Assembly (NCBI RefSeq): GCF_009900745.1
Contig: NZ_WXVU01000007.1
Span: 1-64,000 of the forward strand
Direction of reading: 5' to 3'
Length of the DNA stretch: 64,000 nt
DNA from: Chryseobacterium sp. c4a
GTDB lineage: Bacteria; Bacteroidota; Bacteroidia; Flavobacteriales; Weeksellaceae
Shown: one piece after another, positions 26,914 through 35,638 of the stretch
How positions within the stretch are numbered: position 1 is the first letter of the stretch
Layout: every line of letters begins with the position of its first letter
The notes under the pieces: model-generated
The model's database searches: none
Seen by the model: the letters and a program-made list of their open reading frames with translations, nothing else
Told to the model about the DNA's origin: nothing
Translations under genes and position numbers: made by a program

Positions 26914-27538
26914 TTCTTATCGTGTGTAAATTTTCTAAAATTTGTTCGTTGAGATCATCCAAAGAAATTCCTTTTATTTCCGAAACTTTTAAGTACAATT
27001 CCTCGATCTTAAAATCTTCATTGTCTGTTTCTAAAAAGAATCTATCCAGTGGAGTGTTTTTTAAAATATCCTGCAAAGATAAATTATACAAAACAGCTTT
27101 TCCAAAACTCAGATAAAAATTATTGGCCAGAAGATCTCCCGCAATTTGCCTTTTTTTATTAAAACCATGAATAATCATGGGTTGTCCCGCCTTTTTTTTA
27201 AAGGAAATTACTTCATAAAATTTTCTGACACAATGTACAATAATAGGCTTTTTTACTTCATTGGAAATATGAATCTGTTTTAAAAAAACTTCTTCCTGAA
27301 TTTTCTGATCAGTTGAAACAAGAGAATCGAGACCACATTCTCCAATGGCAAAACAATTCTGAAACATCATACTTTTCACCCAGTTCAACTGGTGTTCAAT
27401 ATTATCAGCATCAATATCATTGGGATGTATTCCTATTGAATAGGGGAAGTCTGGCGGGATTTGTTCAATATCCAGATTATAAATTCCGTCTCTGATATAT
27501 TTTTTATGGTGGTGAAAATCAAAAAATTCCATAACCAA
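26906..27538 (-). CDS. TatD family metal-dependent hydrolase
   Basis: A 210-residue TIM-barrel amidohydrolase-type protein, shorter than typical TatD (about 255-260). Metal ligands can be assigned: DFHHH near the N-terminus (the DxHxH motif), IGECGLDS, IIVHCVRKF, MIIHGF and FLETDNED. TatD enzymes are Mg-dependent nucleases acting on DNA or in RNA metabolism. Start at ATG 27538 or 27532 (product MEFFDFHHH); the latter equals the common family start. It heads the minus-strand tatD-tcdA-rnpA operon, divergent from a TetR-type regulator with a palindrome in between. Confidence 0.88.
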   Translation of the reverse strand: MVMEFFDFHHHKKYIRDGIYNLDIEQIPPDFPYSIGIHPNDIDADNIEHQLNWVKSMMFQNCFAIGECGLDSLVSTDQKIQEEVFLKQIHISNEVKKPIIVHCVRKFYEVISFKKKAGQPMIIHGFNKKRQIAGDLLANNFYLSFGKAVLYNLSLQDILKNTPLDRFFLETDNEDFKIEELYLKVSEIKGISLDDLNEQILENLHTIRNG

Positions 27539-27571
27539 AAATACTACTATTTCGAATTAATATAAAATTAT

Positions 27572-27585
27572 TAAACGATCGTTTA
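27572..27585. promoter_or_regulatory. perfect 14-bp palindrome, probable TetR-family operator
   Basis: TAAACGATCGTTTA is a perfect palindrome placed 34 nt upstream of the tatD-like start and 43 nt upstream of the TetR-type start, in a 90-bp divergent spacer. AACG-N2-CGTT cores are common among TetR-family operators. Confidence 0.6.
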
Positions 27586-27628
27586 TAAATGTGTTAAAAA
27601 TTTCTTAACTTTACTCAAAGTACACTTT

Positions 27629-28258
27629 ATGAAAAAAAAATTTACTGAAAAACAGATTCACATACTGGATATTGCAGAAGAATTAATTGCAAAGAAAGGG
27701 TACGAGGGAACTTCTGTAAGGGATATTTGCTCCAAAGCGAATATCAATGTCGCTATGATCTCCTATTACTTCGGTTCTAAGGAGAAAATGATGTCTTATC
27801 TCTATCAGTATAGGGTATTGAAGACCAGGGAAAACTTTTCAGAATTTGCTGATACGATTAAAGAAGGAAAACCGGAAATGCAGATGCGTGAAATGATAAA
27901 GTATATCGTTTCCCAACTGTTTAAATATAATTATTTTCATGGGTTTGTTACCCAGGAACTCCGTCATACAGAAAATCTAAAAGACGAATTGCTGGATTTT
28001 TATCAGTTGTTTGTAAAGAAACTGGATGAAGTCATTAAAAAAGGTGTTGCTTCCGGAGTATTTACCTTTACCCCAAAGCCGGAAGATATTCTTACCATGA
28101 TTATCGGTTCTACCTTATTTGTGATCCGAAATAAAAACTTTTATGAACTTTACGTACCTAGTAAAAACGAAGAAGCCTATGCAAAAGAGGCCGAAAAAAA
28201 AGTGAGAATGAATCTTTTATTAAGTGTTTTTGCAATTTTGGGATACGCTGCAGACTAA
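27629..28258 (+). CDS. TetR/AcrR family transcriptional regulator
   Basis: A 209-residue regulator. The N-terminal helix-turn-helix is canonical: ILDIAEELIAKKGYEGTSVRDICSKANINVAMISYYFGSKEKMM. The rest is a helical ligand and dimer domain with no recognised ligand. It stands 90 nt from the divergent tatD operon with a perfect palindrome between, which suggests autoregulation and possibly control of that operon. An alternative is action on distant genes such as efflux pumps or fatty-acid genes, as for many relatives. Confidence 0.93.
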   Translation: MKKKFTEKQIHILDIAEELIAKKGYEGTSVRDICSKANINVAMISYYFGSKEKMMSYLYQYRVLKTRENFSEFADTIKEGKPEMQMREMIKYIVSQLFKYNYFHGFVTQELRHTENLKDELLDFYQLFVKKLDEVIKKGVASGVFTFTPKPEDILTMIIGSTLFVIRNKNFYELYVPSKNEEAYAKEAEKKVRMNLLLSVFAILGYAAD

Positions 28259-28305
28259 AATTACGTTAAATATTCATAAAAAAAAATCTATTGACAAAAA
28301 AGTTA

Positions 28306-28313
28306 TATTTTTG
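28306..28313 (+). promoter_or_regulatory. -7 promoter element before bamD
   Basis: TATTTTTG matches TAnnTTTG; the nearest TTG (28291) is only 12 nt away, so the -33 element is not assigned. Predicted leader about 40 nt. Confidence 0.5.
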
Positions 28314-28361
28314 CAAATTAGTAAATCGGCTGTATAATCCGAAAACTGTTGAACTTTTTAT

Positions 28362-29357
28362 ATGAAAAAATATATTTTAGGTCTTTTTGCTGTAGCAGTG
28401 ATCGCATCATGTGTTAGCCAGCAGGAAAGAGCAATGAAGAGTGCTGATAAAGATTTTATCTTAAAAGCTGCCAATGAAAACTTCGCTAAGAAAAAGTGGA
28501 AAAATGCATTGGCTCTTTATGACAGACTTGCAAACCTTGTAGCAGGAACGGATGATTTTCCTAATGTAGGTTTCAATACAGCTTACGCAAACTATTATGA
28601 TAAGAGTTATAAACTGGCAGGACACCAGTTTAAAAACTTTGCGGTAAACTTTCCAAAAGATCCAAGAGCTGAAGAAGCTGCTTATATGTCGGCATTATGC
28701 TACTATGAGGGATCTATGGATTACAACCTGGATCAATCAAGTACAGAATTAGCAATTAATGAGCTTCAGGATTTCCTGAACAATTATCCAAATTCAGAAA
28801 GATCTAAGAATATTACTCAGCTTATTGATGAGTTGTCGTATAAATTAGAATTTAAAGCGTACGAAAACGGGAGACAATACTTTAGAATGGGTGATTACAA
28901 AGCTGTAAATGTAGCATTGGAAAACGTATTAGAAGACTTCCCGGGAACAAAACTTCGTCCGAAAATTTATGATTATATCATGAAGTCTCGTTATGAATTG
29001 GCTCTAAAGTCTGTTTATAACCTTAAAGATGAGCGTATTGAAAGTGCTTTAACCTATGTGAAAATGGTTGAAAAAGAAATGCCTAATACGGAAAACGCTA
29101 AGACTGCAGCTGATTTAAGAGTAAAACTGGAAAAAGAGAAAGCAAATTTTGTAGTGGTTAAAAAAGAAACCGAAGCAAGAATTGCATCCCTAACTGCCAG
29201 ACAAAAGAAAGAAGCAGATAAGCTTGCCAACCAGAATAAAACTGAGCAACAGATCAAAGATCAGATTAGCAACGAAAAGCAAGCAAAGCAGATGCAGAGG
29301 GATAGTGCGGCACTTAAGACCCCTCCACCTGCAGCGACTTTCAAAATTAAAAGATAA
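28362..29357 (+). CDS. bamD: outer membrane assembly lipoprotein BamD
   Basis: A 331-residue lipoprotein (signal MKKYILGLFAVAVIASC, Cys17 lipidated) with several TPR-like helix pairs, for example AANENFAKKKWKNALALYDRLANLV, AEEAAYMSALCYYEGSMDYN and AINELQDFLNNYPNSERSKN, which match BamD/YfiO. BamD is the essential partner of BamA in inserting outer-membrane beta-barrels. The C-terminal 60 residues are a charged Lys/Gln/Glu-rich coiled extension usual in Bacteroidota. It starts the bamD-rpoZ-coaBC-porD cluster. Confidence 0.93.
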   Translation: MKKYILGLFAVAVIASCVSQQERAMKSADKDFILKAANENFAKKKWKNALALYDRLANLVAGTDDFPNVGFNTAYANYYDKSYKLAGHQFKNFAVNFPKDPRAEEAAYMSALCYYEGSMDYNLDQSSTELAINELQDFLNNYPNSERSKNITQLIDELSYKLEFKAYENGRQYFRMGDYKAVNVALENVLEDFPGTKLRPKIYDYIMKSRYELALKSVYNLKDERIESALTYVKMVEKEMPNTENAKTAADLRVKLEKEKANFVVVKKETEARIASLTARQKKEADKLANQNKTEQQIKDQISNEKQAKQMQRDSAALKTPPPAATFKIKR

Positions 29358-29361
29358 TTCG

Positions 29362-29369
29362 TAAATTTG
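29362..29369 (+). promoter_or_regulatory. -7 promoter element before rpoZ
   Basis: TAAATTTG lies 31 nt upstream of the rpoZ ATG and just after the bamD stop; no good -33 element. It may give rpoZ extra expression within the cluster. Confidence 0.4.
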
Positions 29370-29399
29370 CCATCTTAAAATAAAAATAATTTTCTCAAA

Positions 29400-29723
29400 A
29401 TGAGTGTAAAAGATACAAAAGCAGAAGTAAATACTATTACTTACGACAAAGATAAGATTGAAGATAAAGTAGGTTCAATCTACGAAGCTATTGTTATCAT
29501 GGGAAAGAGAGCAGAGCAAATCAATGCGGAGATCCGTACGGAGCTTCACAACAAATTGGATGAATTTGCTGTTCACAATTCTACATTAGAAGAGGTTTTC
29601 GAAAACAGAGAACAGATTGAGATCTCTAAGCATTACGAAAAACTTCCAAAGCCAACTTCAATTGCGATTGAAGAATGGTTAAATGAAGACGTATATTTTA
29701 GAAAAACAGAAGAAAGAAAGTAA
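29400..29723 (+). CDS. rpoZ: RNA polymerase omega subunit
   Basis: A 107-residue protein matching the Bacteroidota omega subunit (RpoZ/RpbK), which supports assembly of the beta-prime subunit. The core SIYEAIVIMGKRAEQIN with following RTELHNKLDEFA corresponds to the omega helices; the rest is short and charged. It lies 42 nt after bamD, the usual neighbour in this phylum, and before coaBC. Confidence 0.88.
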   Translation: MSVKDTKAEVNTITYDKDKIEDKVGSIYEAIVIMGKRAEQINAEIRTELHNKLDEFAVHNSTLEEVFENREQIEISKHYEKLPKPTSIAIEEWLNEDVYFRKTEERK

Positions 29724-29744
29724 TTTTCTGTCTTTTTTATAAAC

Positions 29745-29782
29745 AAAGGTCATAAAAGAATTAATTTTCTTTTATGACCTTT
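29745..29782. repeat. perfect 16-bp inverted repeat between rpoZ and coaBC
   Basis: AAAGGTCATAAAAGAA (29745-29760), 6-nt loop, TTCTTTTATGACCTTT (29767-29782). The hairpin could terminate rpoZ transcripts, but only GCTGTTTT follows, not a proper T run, so a processing or stability element is equally possible. Confidence 0.75.
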
Positions 29783-29846
29783 GCTGTTTTAAACCCTGAT
29801 TGTGGGAAAAAATAAGTATTTTAGTATTTCAAAAAATTAAAGCTAA

Positions 29847-31052
29847 ATGAGTGTTTCCGGTAAAAAGATCCTTATTGCCGTTTCTGGAGGAATTGCAGCC
29901 TATAAAGTTCACTTTCTGATAAGAGACTTTATAAAAAAAGGAGCCGAAGTACAGGTGATTATGACCCCAGATGCAGAACATTTTGTAACTAAATTAAGCT
30001 TAGCTACATTATCAAAGAAACCTGTTTATTCCGACTTCTATGGAGATAATGGAACCTGGAATAGCCATGTGGAAATGGCTTTATGGGCAGATGTAATGAT
30101 CGTAGCTCCGTGTACGGCTAATACTTTGTCTAAAATGATTCATGGAATGTGTGATAACCTTGTTATTGCAACGTATATGTCTGCAAAATGTCCGGTATTT
30201 ATTGCCCCTGCAATGGATCTGGATATGTATGCACATCCTTCCACGAAGAAGAATTTAGAACAGGCAGAAGGTTACGGACATATTATTATTCCAGCCGAAA
30301 ATGGAGAGCTGGCAAGTGGTCTGATTGGACAAGGAAGGATGGCTGAGCCAACCACCATTTTTGGAGCTGTTGAAAGCTACATTTCAAGTCACTCTGCTGA
30401 TAAAAGCCTTGAAGGTAAAACTGTTTTAATCACTGCCGGGCCTACTTATGAGGCTATTGATCCGGTAAGGTTCATAGGGAATCATTCTTCAGGGAAAATG
30501 GGATTCTCTTTGGCAGAAGAAGCTTCTAAAAGAGGCGCAAAAGTGATTCTGATCTCAGGGCCAAGTACACAAACTCTTCAGGATAAAAAGATAGAATTAC
30601 ATAAAGTTACTTCTGCAAAAGAAATGTTGGCTAAAGTATTTGAATTCTATGACAGAATAGACATAGGAATTGCAAGTGCTGCAGTTGCCGATTATGCACC
30701 AAAGGATGTCGCTAAGGAAAAAATCAAGAAAAATGATGATAACCTTACCATTGAATTGGTGAAAAATCCTGATATCCTTAAAACAATGGGTGAAAAGAAA
30801 ACCCATCAGTTTTTAGTAGGATTTGCTTTGGAAACTCAGAATGAAGAAGAAAATGCCAAAGGAAAACTGGAAAAGAAAAACCTTGATATGATTGTCTTAA
30901 ACTCTTTACGCGATGAAGGAGCAGGGTTTAAAAACGATACCAATAAAATTAGAATATTCACCAAGACAGAGAAAAAAGAATTTGACCTGAAATCGAAAGG
31001 CGAAGTGGCAAAAGATATTCTCAATTTTGTTGAATCTCAGCTTTTAAAATAA
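29847..31052 (+). CDS. coaBC: phosphopantothenoylcysteine synthetase/decarboxylase (bifunctional)
   Basis: A 401-residue bifunctional coenzyme A enzyme. The N-terminal CoaC flavoprotein domain has GGIAAYK, the catalytic His in NSHVEMALWADVM and CTANTLSKM; the C-terminal CoaB domain has ITAGPTYEAIDPVRFIGNHSSGKMG, SAAVADYAP and the lysine loop VKNPDIL. Together they couple cysteine to 4'-phosphopantothenate and decarboxylate the product to 4'-phosphopantetheine. Length is standard, nothing unusual. Confidence 0.96.
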   Translation: MSVSGKKILIAVSGGIAAYKVHFLIRDFIKKGAEVQVIMTPDAEHFVTKLSLATLSKKPVYSDFYGDNGTWNSHVEMALWADVMIVAPCTANTLSKMIHGMCDNLVIATYMSAKCPVFIAPAMDLDMYAHPSTKKNLEQAEGYGHIIIPAENGELASGLIGQGRMAEPTTIFGAVESYISSHSADKSLEGKTVLITAGPTYEAIDPVRFIGNHSSGKMGFSLAEEASKRGAKVILISGPSTQTLQDKKIELHKVTSAKEMLAKVFEFYDRIDIGIASAAVADYAPKDVAKEKIKKNDDNLTIELVKNPDILKTMGEKKTHQFLVGFALETQNEEENAKGKLEKKNLDMIVLNSLRDEGAGFKNDTNKIRIFTKTEKKEFDLKSKGEVAKDILNFVESQLLK

Positions 31053-31173
31053 TTTTAATAAATTTCCGTTTTCAATTTTTAATAGACAATGAAATCGTCA
31101 GAACTTATAAAGGCAATATCCATGGGGATAGTACGATTACATAGGACATTTAAAAAACAATAAGCATCTCTAT

Positions 31174-32079
31174 ATGAAAAAAATTATAAGTTTATTTTTT
31201 CTGTTATTTATCTTTAATCTTGGTTTCTCCCAGGAGTTGTTGGCCAATGTGGTGGTAAATTCTCAAAATATAGGGGGAAGTAACAAGCAGGCTTTTAAAG
31301 CGTTGGAGAAAAGTCTTAGAGACTTTATCAACAACACAAGCTGGACAGGTAAGAAATTGCAGAATTTTGAAAAGATAAAATGTAATTTTTCCATTGTCAT
31401 TGCTGAAAGAGATGTAAACAAATTTAAAGGTAATATTGTTGTTCAGGCAGTACGTCCGGTATTTAATACAACCTATGAATCTCCTTTGTTGAATTTTCAG
31501 GATCAAAGATTTGCCTTTGAATATATTGAGAACGAAAACCTTATTTTCAACGAAAGACAGTTTTCCGGAAAGAACCTTACAGATGTCATCAGTTTTTATA
31601 TTTATCTTATTTTGGGGTATGATGGGGACAGTTTCCAGTCTATGGGGGGAACCCCATGGTTTTCAAAAGCTCAGCAGATTGCCCAAAACTCACAAAACAG
31701 AAACTATGAAGGCTGGAATACCATTAATGAACCAAGAAGCCGTTCTATCTTGATCAATGAAATTATGAATCCCAATTGGAGTCAATTGAGATCTACCATA
31801 TACACTTACCACAGATCCGGAATGGACAACCTGTTCAACCAGGATCAAATTCCTGCCAAAAAAGTGATTTTTGATGCATTGATGCAGCTTAAAATGTATG
31901 AAAATACATTCCAGCAAGGAACTTTCTTTAATCTTTTTATGGATACTAAGAGCGATGAGATCTTCAATGTTTTCAATTCAGGAAGTAATGGTGGACTTAT
32001 TCTTAACGATCTCAAGCAAAATATGATGATTCTTGCTCCCAAACATACTGATAGTAAATGGAGTAAATGGAAGAGCTAA
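31174..32079 (+). CDS. porD: type IX secretion protein PorD (DUF4835)
   Basis: A 301-residue secreted protein with signal peptide MKKIISLFFLLFIFNLGFSQ. It matches the PorD/DUF4835 family required for the Bacteroidota type IX secretion system. Family segments seen are ELLANVVVNSQNIGGSNKQAF at the mature start, YIYLILGYDGDSFQSMGGTPWFSKAQ and GWNTINEPRSRSILI in the middle. The position after coaBC and before recN is conserved in the phylum. The next gene overlaps it by 13 nt. Several T9SS cargo proteins are encoded elsewhere in this window. Confidence 0.9.
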   Translation: MKKIISLFFLLFIFNLGFSQELLANVVVNSQNIGGSNKQAFKALEKSLRDFINNTSWTGKKLQNFEKIKCNFSIVIAERDVNKFKGNIVVQAVRPVFNTTYESPLLNFQDQRFAFEYIENENLIFNERQFSGKNLTDVISFYIYLILGYDGDSFQSMGGTPWFSKAQQIAQNSQNRNYEGWNTINEPRSRSILINEIMNPNWSQLRSTIYTYHRSGMDNLFNQDQIPAKKVIFDALMQLKMYENTFQQGTFFNLFMDTKSDEIFNVFNSGSNGGLILNDLKQNMMILAPKHTDSKWSKWKS

Positions 32080-32600
32080 AGATTGATAAAGAGAATATCG
32101 AACAGATTATTGATAAAACCCTCAGTTTTTGGATAGAGCATAAACTCAACCAACTTCCATGTGATATCGAAGATAAAATGCTTGCTCCGGTTCAGCCTGA
32201 TGAAGAATGGAAGTTCTGGATTCCCATTGAAAGTACCGTTACTGATACTGAACTTCAGGAGCTGGAAACAGAAACCGGGTTTGTTTTTCCTGAAGATTTT
32301 AAAATATTCCTGAAATACAAGCATTTTTATGAACTTCAGATCGCAGAAGTTTCCTTTTGCTCACATCCTCTGAGCACATGGAGAGCCTGTTTGCGTGAAA
32401 TGATGTTTGATACCTATCCAAAAGAATTTCTTTTTGATAAAGGATATGTACCCTTTGCCATATACAGTGACTGGGGGTTACTGTGTTTTGATACCCATAA
32501 CAATAATACGATTGTTCGTTGGGATCATGAAATTGAGGATTCTTTTGAGTATCAATACAAAAACTTCCATGAGCTGTTGACCGAAATTTCAAAAGCATAG
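32067..32600 (+). CDS. SMI1/KNR4 (SUKH) family protein
   Basis: A 177-residue cytosolic protein with SUKH-fold pattern: the strand-helix TDTELQELETETGFVFPEDFKIFLKYKHFYEL (the LP/FPEDFK signature), then VPFAIYSDWGLLCFDTHNNNTIVRWDHE (the acidic strand typical of SMI1/KNR4). SUKH proteins often serve as immunity proteins in contact-dependent toxin systems, but many are single housekeeping-like genes. No toxin lies next to it here. It overlaps the end of porD by 13 nt, so it is translated from the porD-recN transcript. Confidence 0.82.
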   Translation: MEELKIDKENIEQIIDKTLSFWIEHKLNQLPCDIEDKMLAPVQPDEEWKFWIPIESTVTDTELQELETETGFVFPEDFKIFLKYKHFYELQIAEVSFCSHPLSTWRACLREMMFDTYPKEFLFDKGYVPFAIYSDWGLLCFDTHNNNTIVRWDHEIEDSFEYQYKNFHELLTEISKA

Positions 32601-32696
32601 ATCTCTATATTTTATAGCTTTCTTTCATTTCTGTTTTCGTTAAAAAAACTTATTTTTACAATCAATATTAATATCTGATAAAAACACGGATCATCC

Positions 32697-34346
32697 ATGC
32701 TTTCAAGAATTTACATTAAGAATTTTGCCCTTATCGATACCCTTGATGTATCGTTGCATAACGGTCTTCAGGTAATTACCGGAGAAACCGGAGCTGGAAA
32801 ATCCATTATTTTGGGTGCATTGCGACTTATCCTGGGGGAAAGAGCCGATGTAAAATCAATCTCAAAAGCAGAAGAAAAAAGCATTGTTGAAACGGAATTT
32901 GCACTGAACAATCAATTCAAGAAATTTTTCATTGAAAACGATCTTGATTATGAATTGCAAACTATTATCAGAAGAGAAATATTGCCCTCAGGGAAATCCC
33001 GGGCATTTATTAATGATGTTCCGGTGACATTAGATATTCTTAAAGAGCTTTCTTCTCAGCTAATTGATATCCATTCTCAATTTGAAACATCCAATCTTTT
33101 TACTTCAGAATATCAGTTTAAAATTATTGATGGTCTTTCTGGAAACAAAAAGATGATAGAAGATTATCAGCAGGAATTTTCAGAATTTCAGAATCTGAAA
33201 GTATTGCTTAAAAAGCTTAAAACACAACTTTCGGAAGCTAATAAAGAAAGTGATTATAAAGAATTCTTACTCAATGAGCTTGAAGAATTAAAACTGGATG
33301 ATGTAGATTACGAAGATATTCAGAATCAGTTATCTATTCAGGAAAATGCAGGGATGATCTCAGAGAATGTTGGTCAGATCCTTTCCAGGTTCCATCAGGA
33401 AGAAATCGGAATTCTTTCATTTTTCAATGAAGCAAAAGCTAAGCTTTCCAGAATTGCCGGTATTTCAACCAGTTTTGCAGAGCTGGATCAAAGGCTTGAA
33501 ACTTCATTTGTAGAGTTGAAAGATATTATTTCTGAATTGGAACATGAAGCCGAGAAATTGGAGATCAATCCTGAAAATCTTCTTGTTCTTACTGAGTTGA
33601 ATAACAAGATCAATGCTTTATTCCTTAAACATAATGTTTCGGATCTTCCTGAACTGATTGAGATCAGAAATGAATTGGCTGGCGATCAGAAAGGAGCTTC
33701 AGAACTTGAAGCTCAAATTGTTGAAACTGAAGATAGTATTTCTAAGAAAGAAAAGTCACTTCAGATTCTTGCCGAAAAACTTTCTAAAAACAGAAAAAAG
33801 AATGTTCCTGTTTTCATCAAAAAAGCAGAAGGACTTTTGAAAAAGCTAGGTCTTGAAAAAGCCAGAGTAGATATAGAATTAGTAGATACAGAAGAATTTA
33901 ATCAATTTGGAAAAGAAAGTATTCAGCTTTTATTCCAGGCAAATTCAGGATTTCCTTTGAAACCTATTCAGACAGCCATTTCCGGAGGAGAAAGATCAAG
34001 GGTAATGTTGGCGGTAAAAAAGATTATTGCAGAAAGTGACGAATTACCAACATTGATTTTAGACGAAATTGATACCGGAGTTTCAGGAAAAGTAGCCGAA
34101 GAAATTGGAAACCTTATGCGCGAAATGTCTGAAGATATGCAGCTTATTGTTATTTCTCACCTGGCGCAGGTAGCAGCTAAAGGAAACGATAATTATAAAG
34201 TGGTAAAACAGGATATTGCAGGGAAAACCCAATCTACCATCATTCCTTTAAGTGATGAAGAGAAGCTGAATGAAATTGCTCAGTTGCTTTCAGGAAGTAA
34301 GATTACTGAAGCAGCACTTGCTCAAGCTAAAGAACTTATTGGCTAA
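32697..34346 (+). CDS. recN: DNA repair protein RecN
   Basis: A 549-residue SMC-like ATPase that acts early in double-strand-break repair. Walker A GETGAGKS at 29-36, a long central coiled coil (about 150-370), the signature ISGGERSRVMLAVK and Walker B PTLILDEIDTGVSGKVAEEIG are all present, followed by VISHLAQVAAKG. Normal length. It closes the bamD-to-recN block; the terminator hairpin just after it is better oriented for the convergent gene. Confidence 0.96.
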   Translation: MLSRIYIKNFALIDTLDVSLHNGLQVITGETGAGKSIILGALRLILGERADVKSISKAEEKSIVETEFALNNQFKKFFIENDLDYELQTIIRREILPSGKSRAFINDVPVTLDILKELSSQLIDIHSQFETSNLFTSEYQFKIIDGLSGNKKMIEDYQQEFSEFQNLKVLLKKLKTQLSEANKESDYKEFLLNELEELKLDDVDYEDIQNQLSIQENAGMISENVGQILSRFHQEEIGILSFFNEAKAKLSRIAGISTSFAELDQRLETSFVELKDIISELEHEAEKLEINPENLLVLTELNNKINALFLKHNVSDLPELIEIRNELAGDQKGASELEAQIVETEDSISKKEKSLQILAEKLSKNRKKNVPVFIKKAEGLLKKLGLEKARVDIELVDTEEFNQFGKESIQLLFQANSGFPLKPIQTAISGGERSRVMLAVKKIIAESDELPTLILDEIDTGVSGKVAEEIGNLMREMSEDMQLIVISHLAQVAAKGNDNYKVVKQDIAGKTQSTIIPLSDEEKLNEIAQLLSGSKITEAALAQAKELIG

Positions 34347-34353
34347 AAAGCCA

Positions 34354-34386
34354 ATAAAAAAGAGACTGCCTTTTGGAACAGTCTCT
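34354..34386 (-). terminator. intrinsic terminator of the 34411-35436 gene
   Basis: AGAGACTG (34361-34368) and CAGTCTCT (34379-34386) form an 8-bp stem; on the minus strand it is followed by TTTTTT. A second perfect hairpin, ATTGGCT-AAAA-AGCCAAT (34338-34355), overlaps the recN stop. Confidence 0.8.
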
Positions 34387-34410
34387 ATATATTTTGAAAG
34401 CTAAGTTTTC

Positions 34411-35436
34411 TTATTTTAAGAATTTAAGACAGGCTGCATTGACGTTTTTGCCATCCGGGGCAAAAGCATTATTTACAGTTGCATCAGAGCTTATAGCTGC
34501 TGGTAGATATTTGGAACCATCATACATCTTCTCAAAAATAAAGTAATCATACCAAACTTCTCCTTTATTGTTTTTGCAGGCAATTGCTGCCATAAATGAT
34601 TTTTTAATAATTTCACCGTGATCTCCTCTTACAATATAAATTTTCTCGAATGGAAATAGAGCCTTGAGGGCATTGGGTGCATTTTCTTTAAAAGCTACTT
34701 TAGCGGCTTTCAGTACTTCGGCTTCCAATTTAGGATCATTTATAACACTTTTAGGAAAACAATCACCTGCCGCTATTTTTATTTCTTTTGGAACGATCAT
34801 ATCAATTTCACCAACAGCAATAGGTTTGTACTCAAAACCTGTGGCATCACCCATCATAACTGGTACCAATTCTACCTTTAATTTGTGAGTTCCGGGAGTT
34901 AGCAATTCTTGTTTTTCAAGAAGTGTACGATATATACTTTCACCAAAAAAGTTCTTATCAGTACCATCATTTAATTCCATTCTATAGGTTGGCAATCCTG
35001 TCATTGATGTGGGCTCAAAATATTCACCATGGCTTGTTCCGCCAATCATTTTTCCATCAAAATATACCAGGAATGCAATTTTACAACGGCCAAAAGCACT
35101 TTTGTTCGCGTTAATTTCTTTAGGTTTTTTGCCGCTTTCTGCCCATTGTATCATCGCGCTGTTGGCCGGAGAATTAGCCATGAATGCTCGGACTGATAAA
35201 TTATCTCCAAGGGTGTAAGTCTTGATGTATTTAGCTTCAGGAAGTGTGCGATCAAAATCATCGTTTGAAAAACAGACTTCTCCAATATGATTTTGGTATT
35301 GTGGAAAGTCAAGCTTTTGTTCAGGGAAGAGCTCCAATTTATCTTTGGACGCTAATTTGTCTTTTAATTTTCCCAGCAATTGAGCATGACAGTTTAATGA
35401 GAGGGCTATAAAAGCCCACAAAAACATTTTTTTCAT
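34411..35436 (-). CDS. secreted protein of unknown function
   Basis: A 341-residue protein with signal peptide MKKMFLWAFIALSLNCHAQ. The mature part is soluble-looking with no obvious catalytic motif, no sorting domain and three to four cysteines (in FGRCKIAF, AAGDCFPK, AIACKNNK and near the end). Composition is ordinary for the window. It is a single gene on the minus strand with its own terminator, between recN and fumC. The family is not recognised; a periplasmic location is inferred. Confidence 0.7.
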   Translation of the reverse strand: MKKMFLWAFIALSLNCHAQLLGKLKDKLASKDKLELFPEQKLDFPQYQNHIGEVCFSNDDFDRTLPEAKYIKTYTLGDNLSVRAFMANSPANSAMIQWAESGKKPKEINANKSAFGRCKIAFLVYFDGKMIGGTSHGEYFEPTSMTGLPTYRMELNDGTDKNFFGESIYRTLLEKQELLTPGTHKLKVELVPVMMGDATGFEYKPIAVGEIDMIVPKEIKIAAGDCFPKSVINDPKLEAEVLKAAKVAFKENAPNALKALFPFEKIYIVRGDHGEIIKKSFMAAIACKNNKGEVWYDYFIFEKMYDGSKYLPAAISSDATVNNAFAPDGKNVNAACLKFLK

Positions 35437-35583
35437 GGATATTAATTTTTTATAATAATGCCACTTTATGTGGATTAATGTTGTAAAAGTAAGTAAAAAA
35501 TGAGATTGTTTCTGTTAAATTAAAGTGTTGTTTTAGGTAATTAGTAATTCATACTATAATCAATTGAGAAAGCAGGAAATAGC

Positions 35584-35610
35584 AAAAAGCCACAGAGAAA
35601 ATCTGTGGCT
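35584..35610 (-). terminator. intrinsic terminator of fumC
   Basis: AGCCACAGA (35588-35596) pairs with TCTGTGGCT (35602-35610); a T run follows on the minus strand. Confidence 0.88.
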
Positions 35611-35638
35611 TCTTGCTATTTAATCTATGTTTCTAAAA

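Noticed and set aside
32067..32600. Toxin-immunity locus around the SMI1/KNR4 gene
   Set aside because: No polymorphic toxin, Rhs or LXG-type gene is near; the neighbours are conserved core genes.
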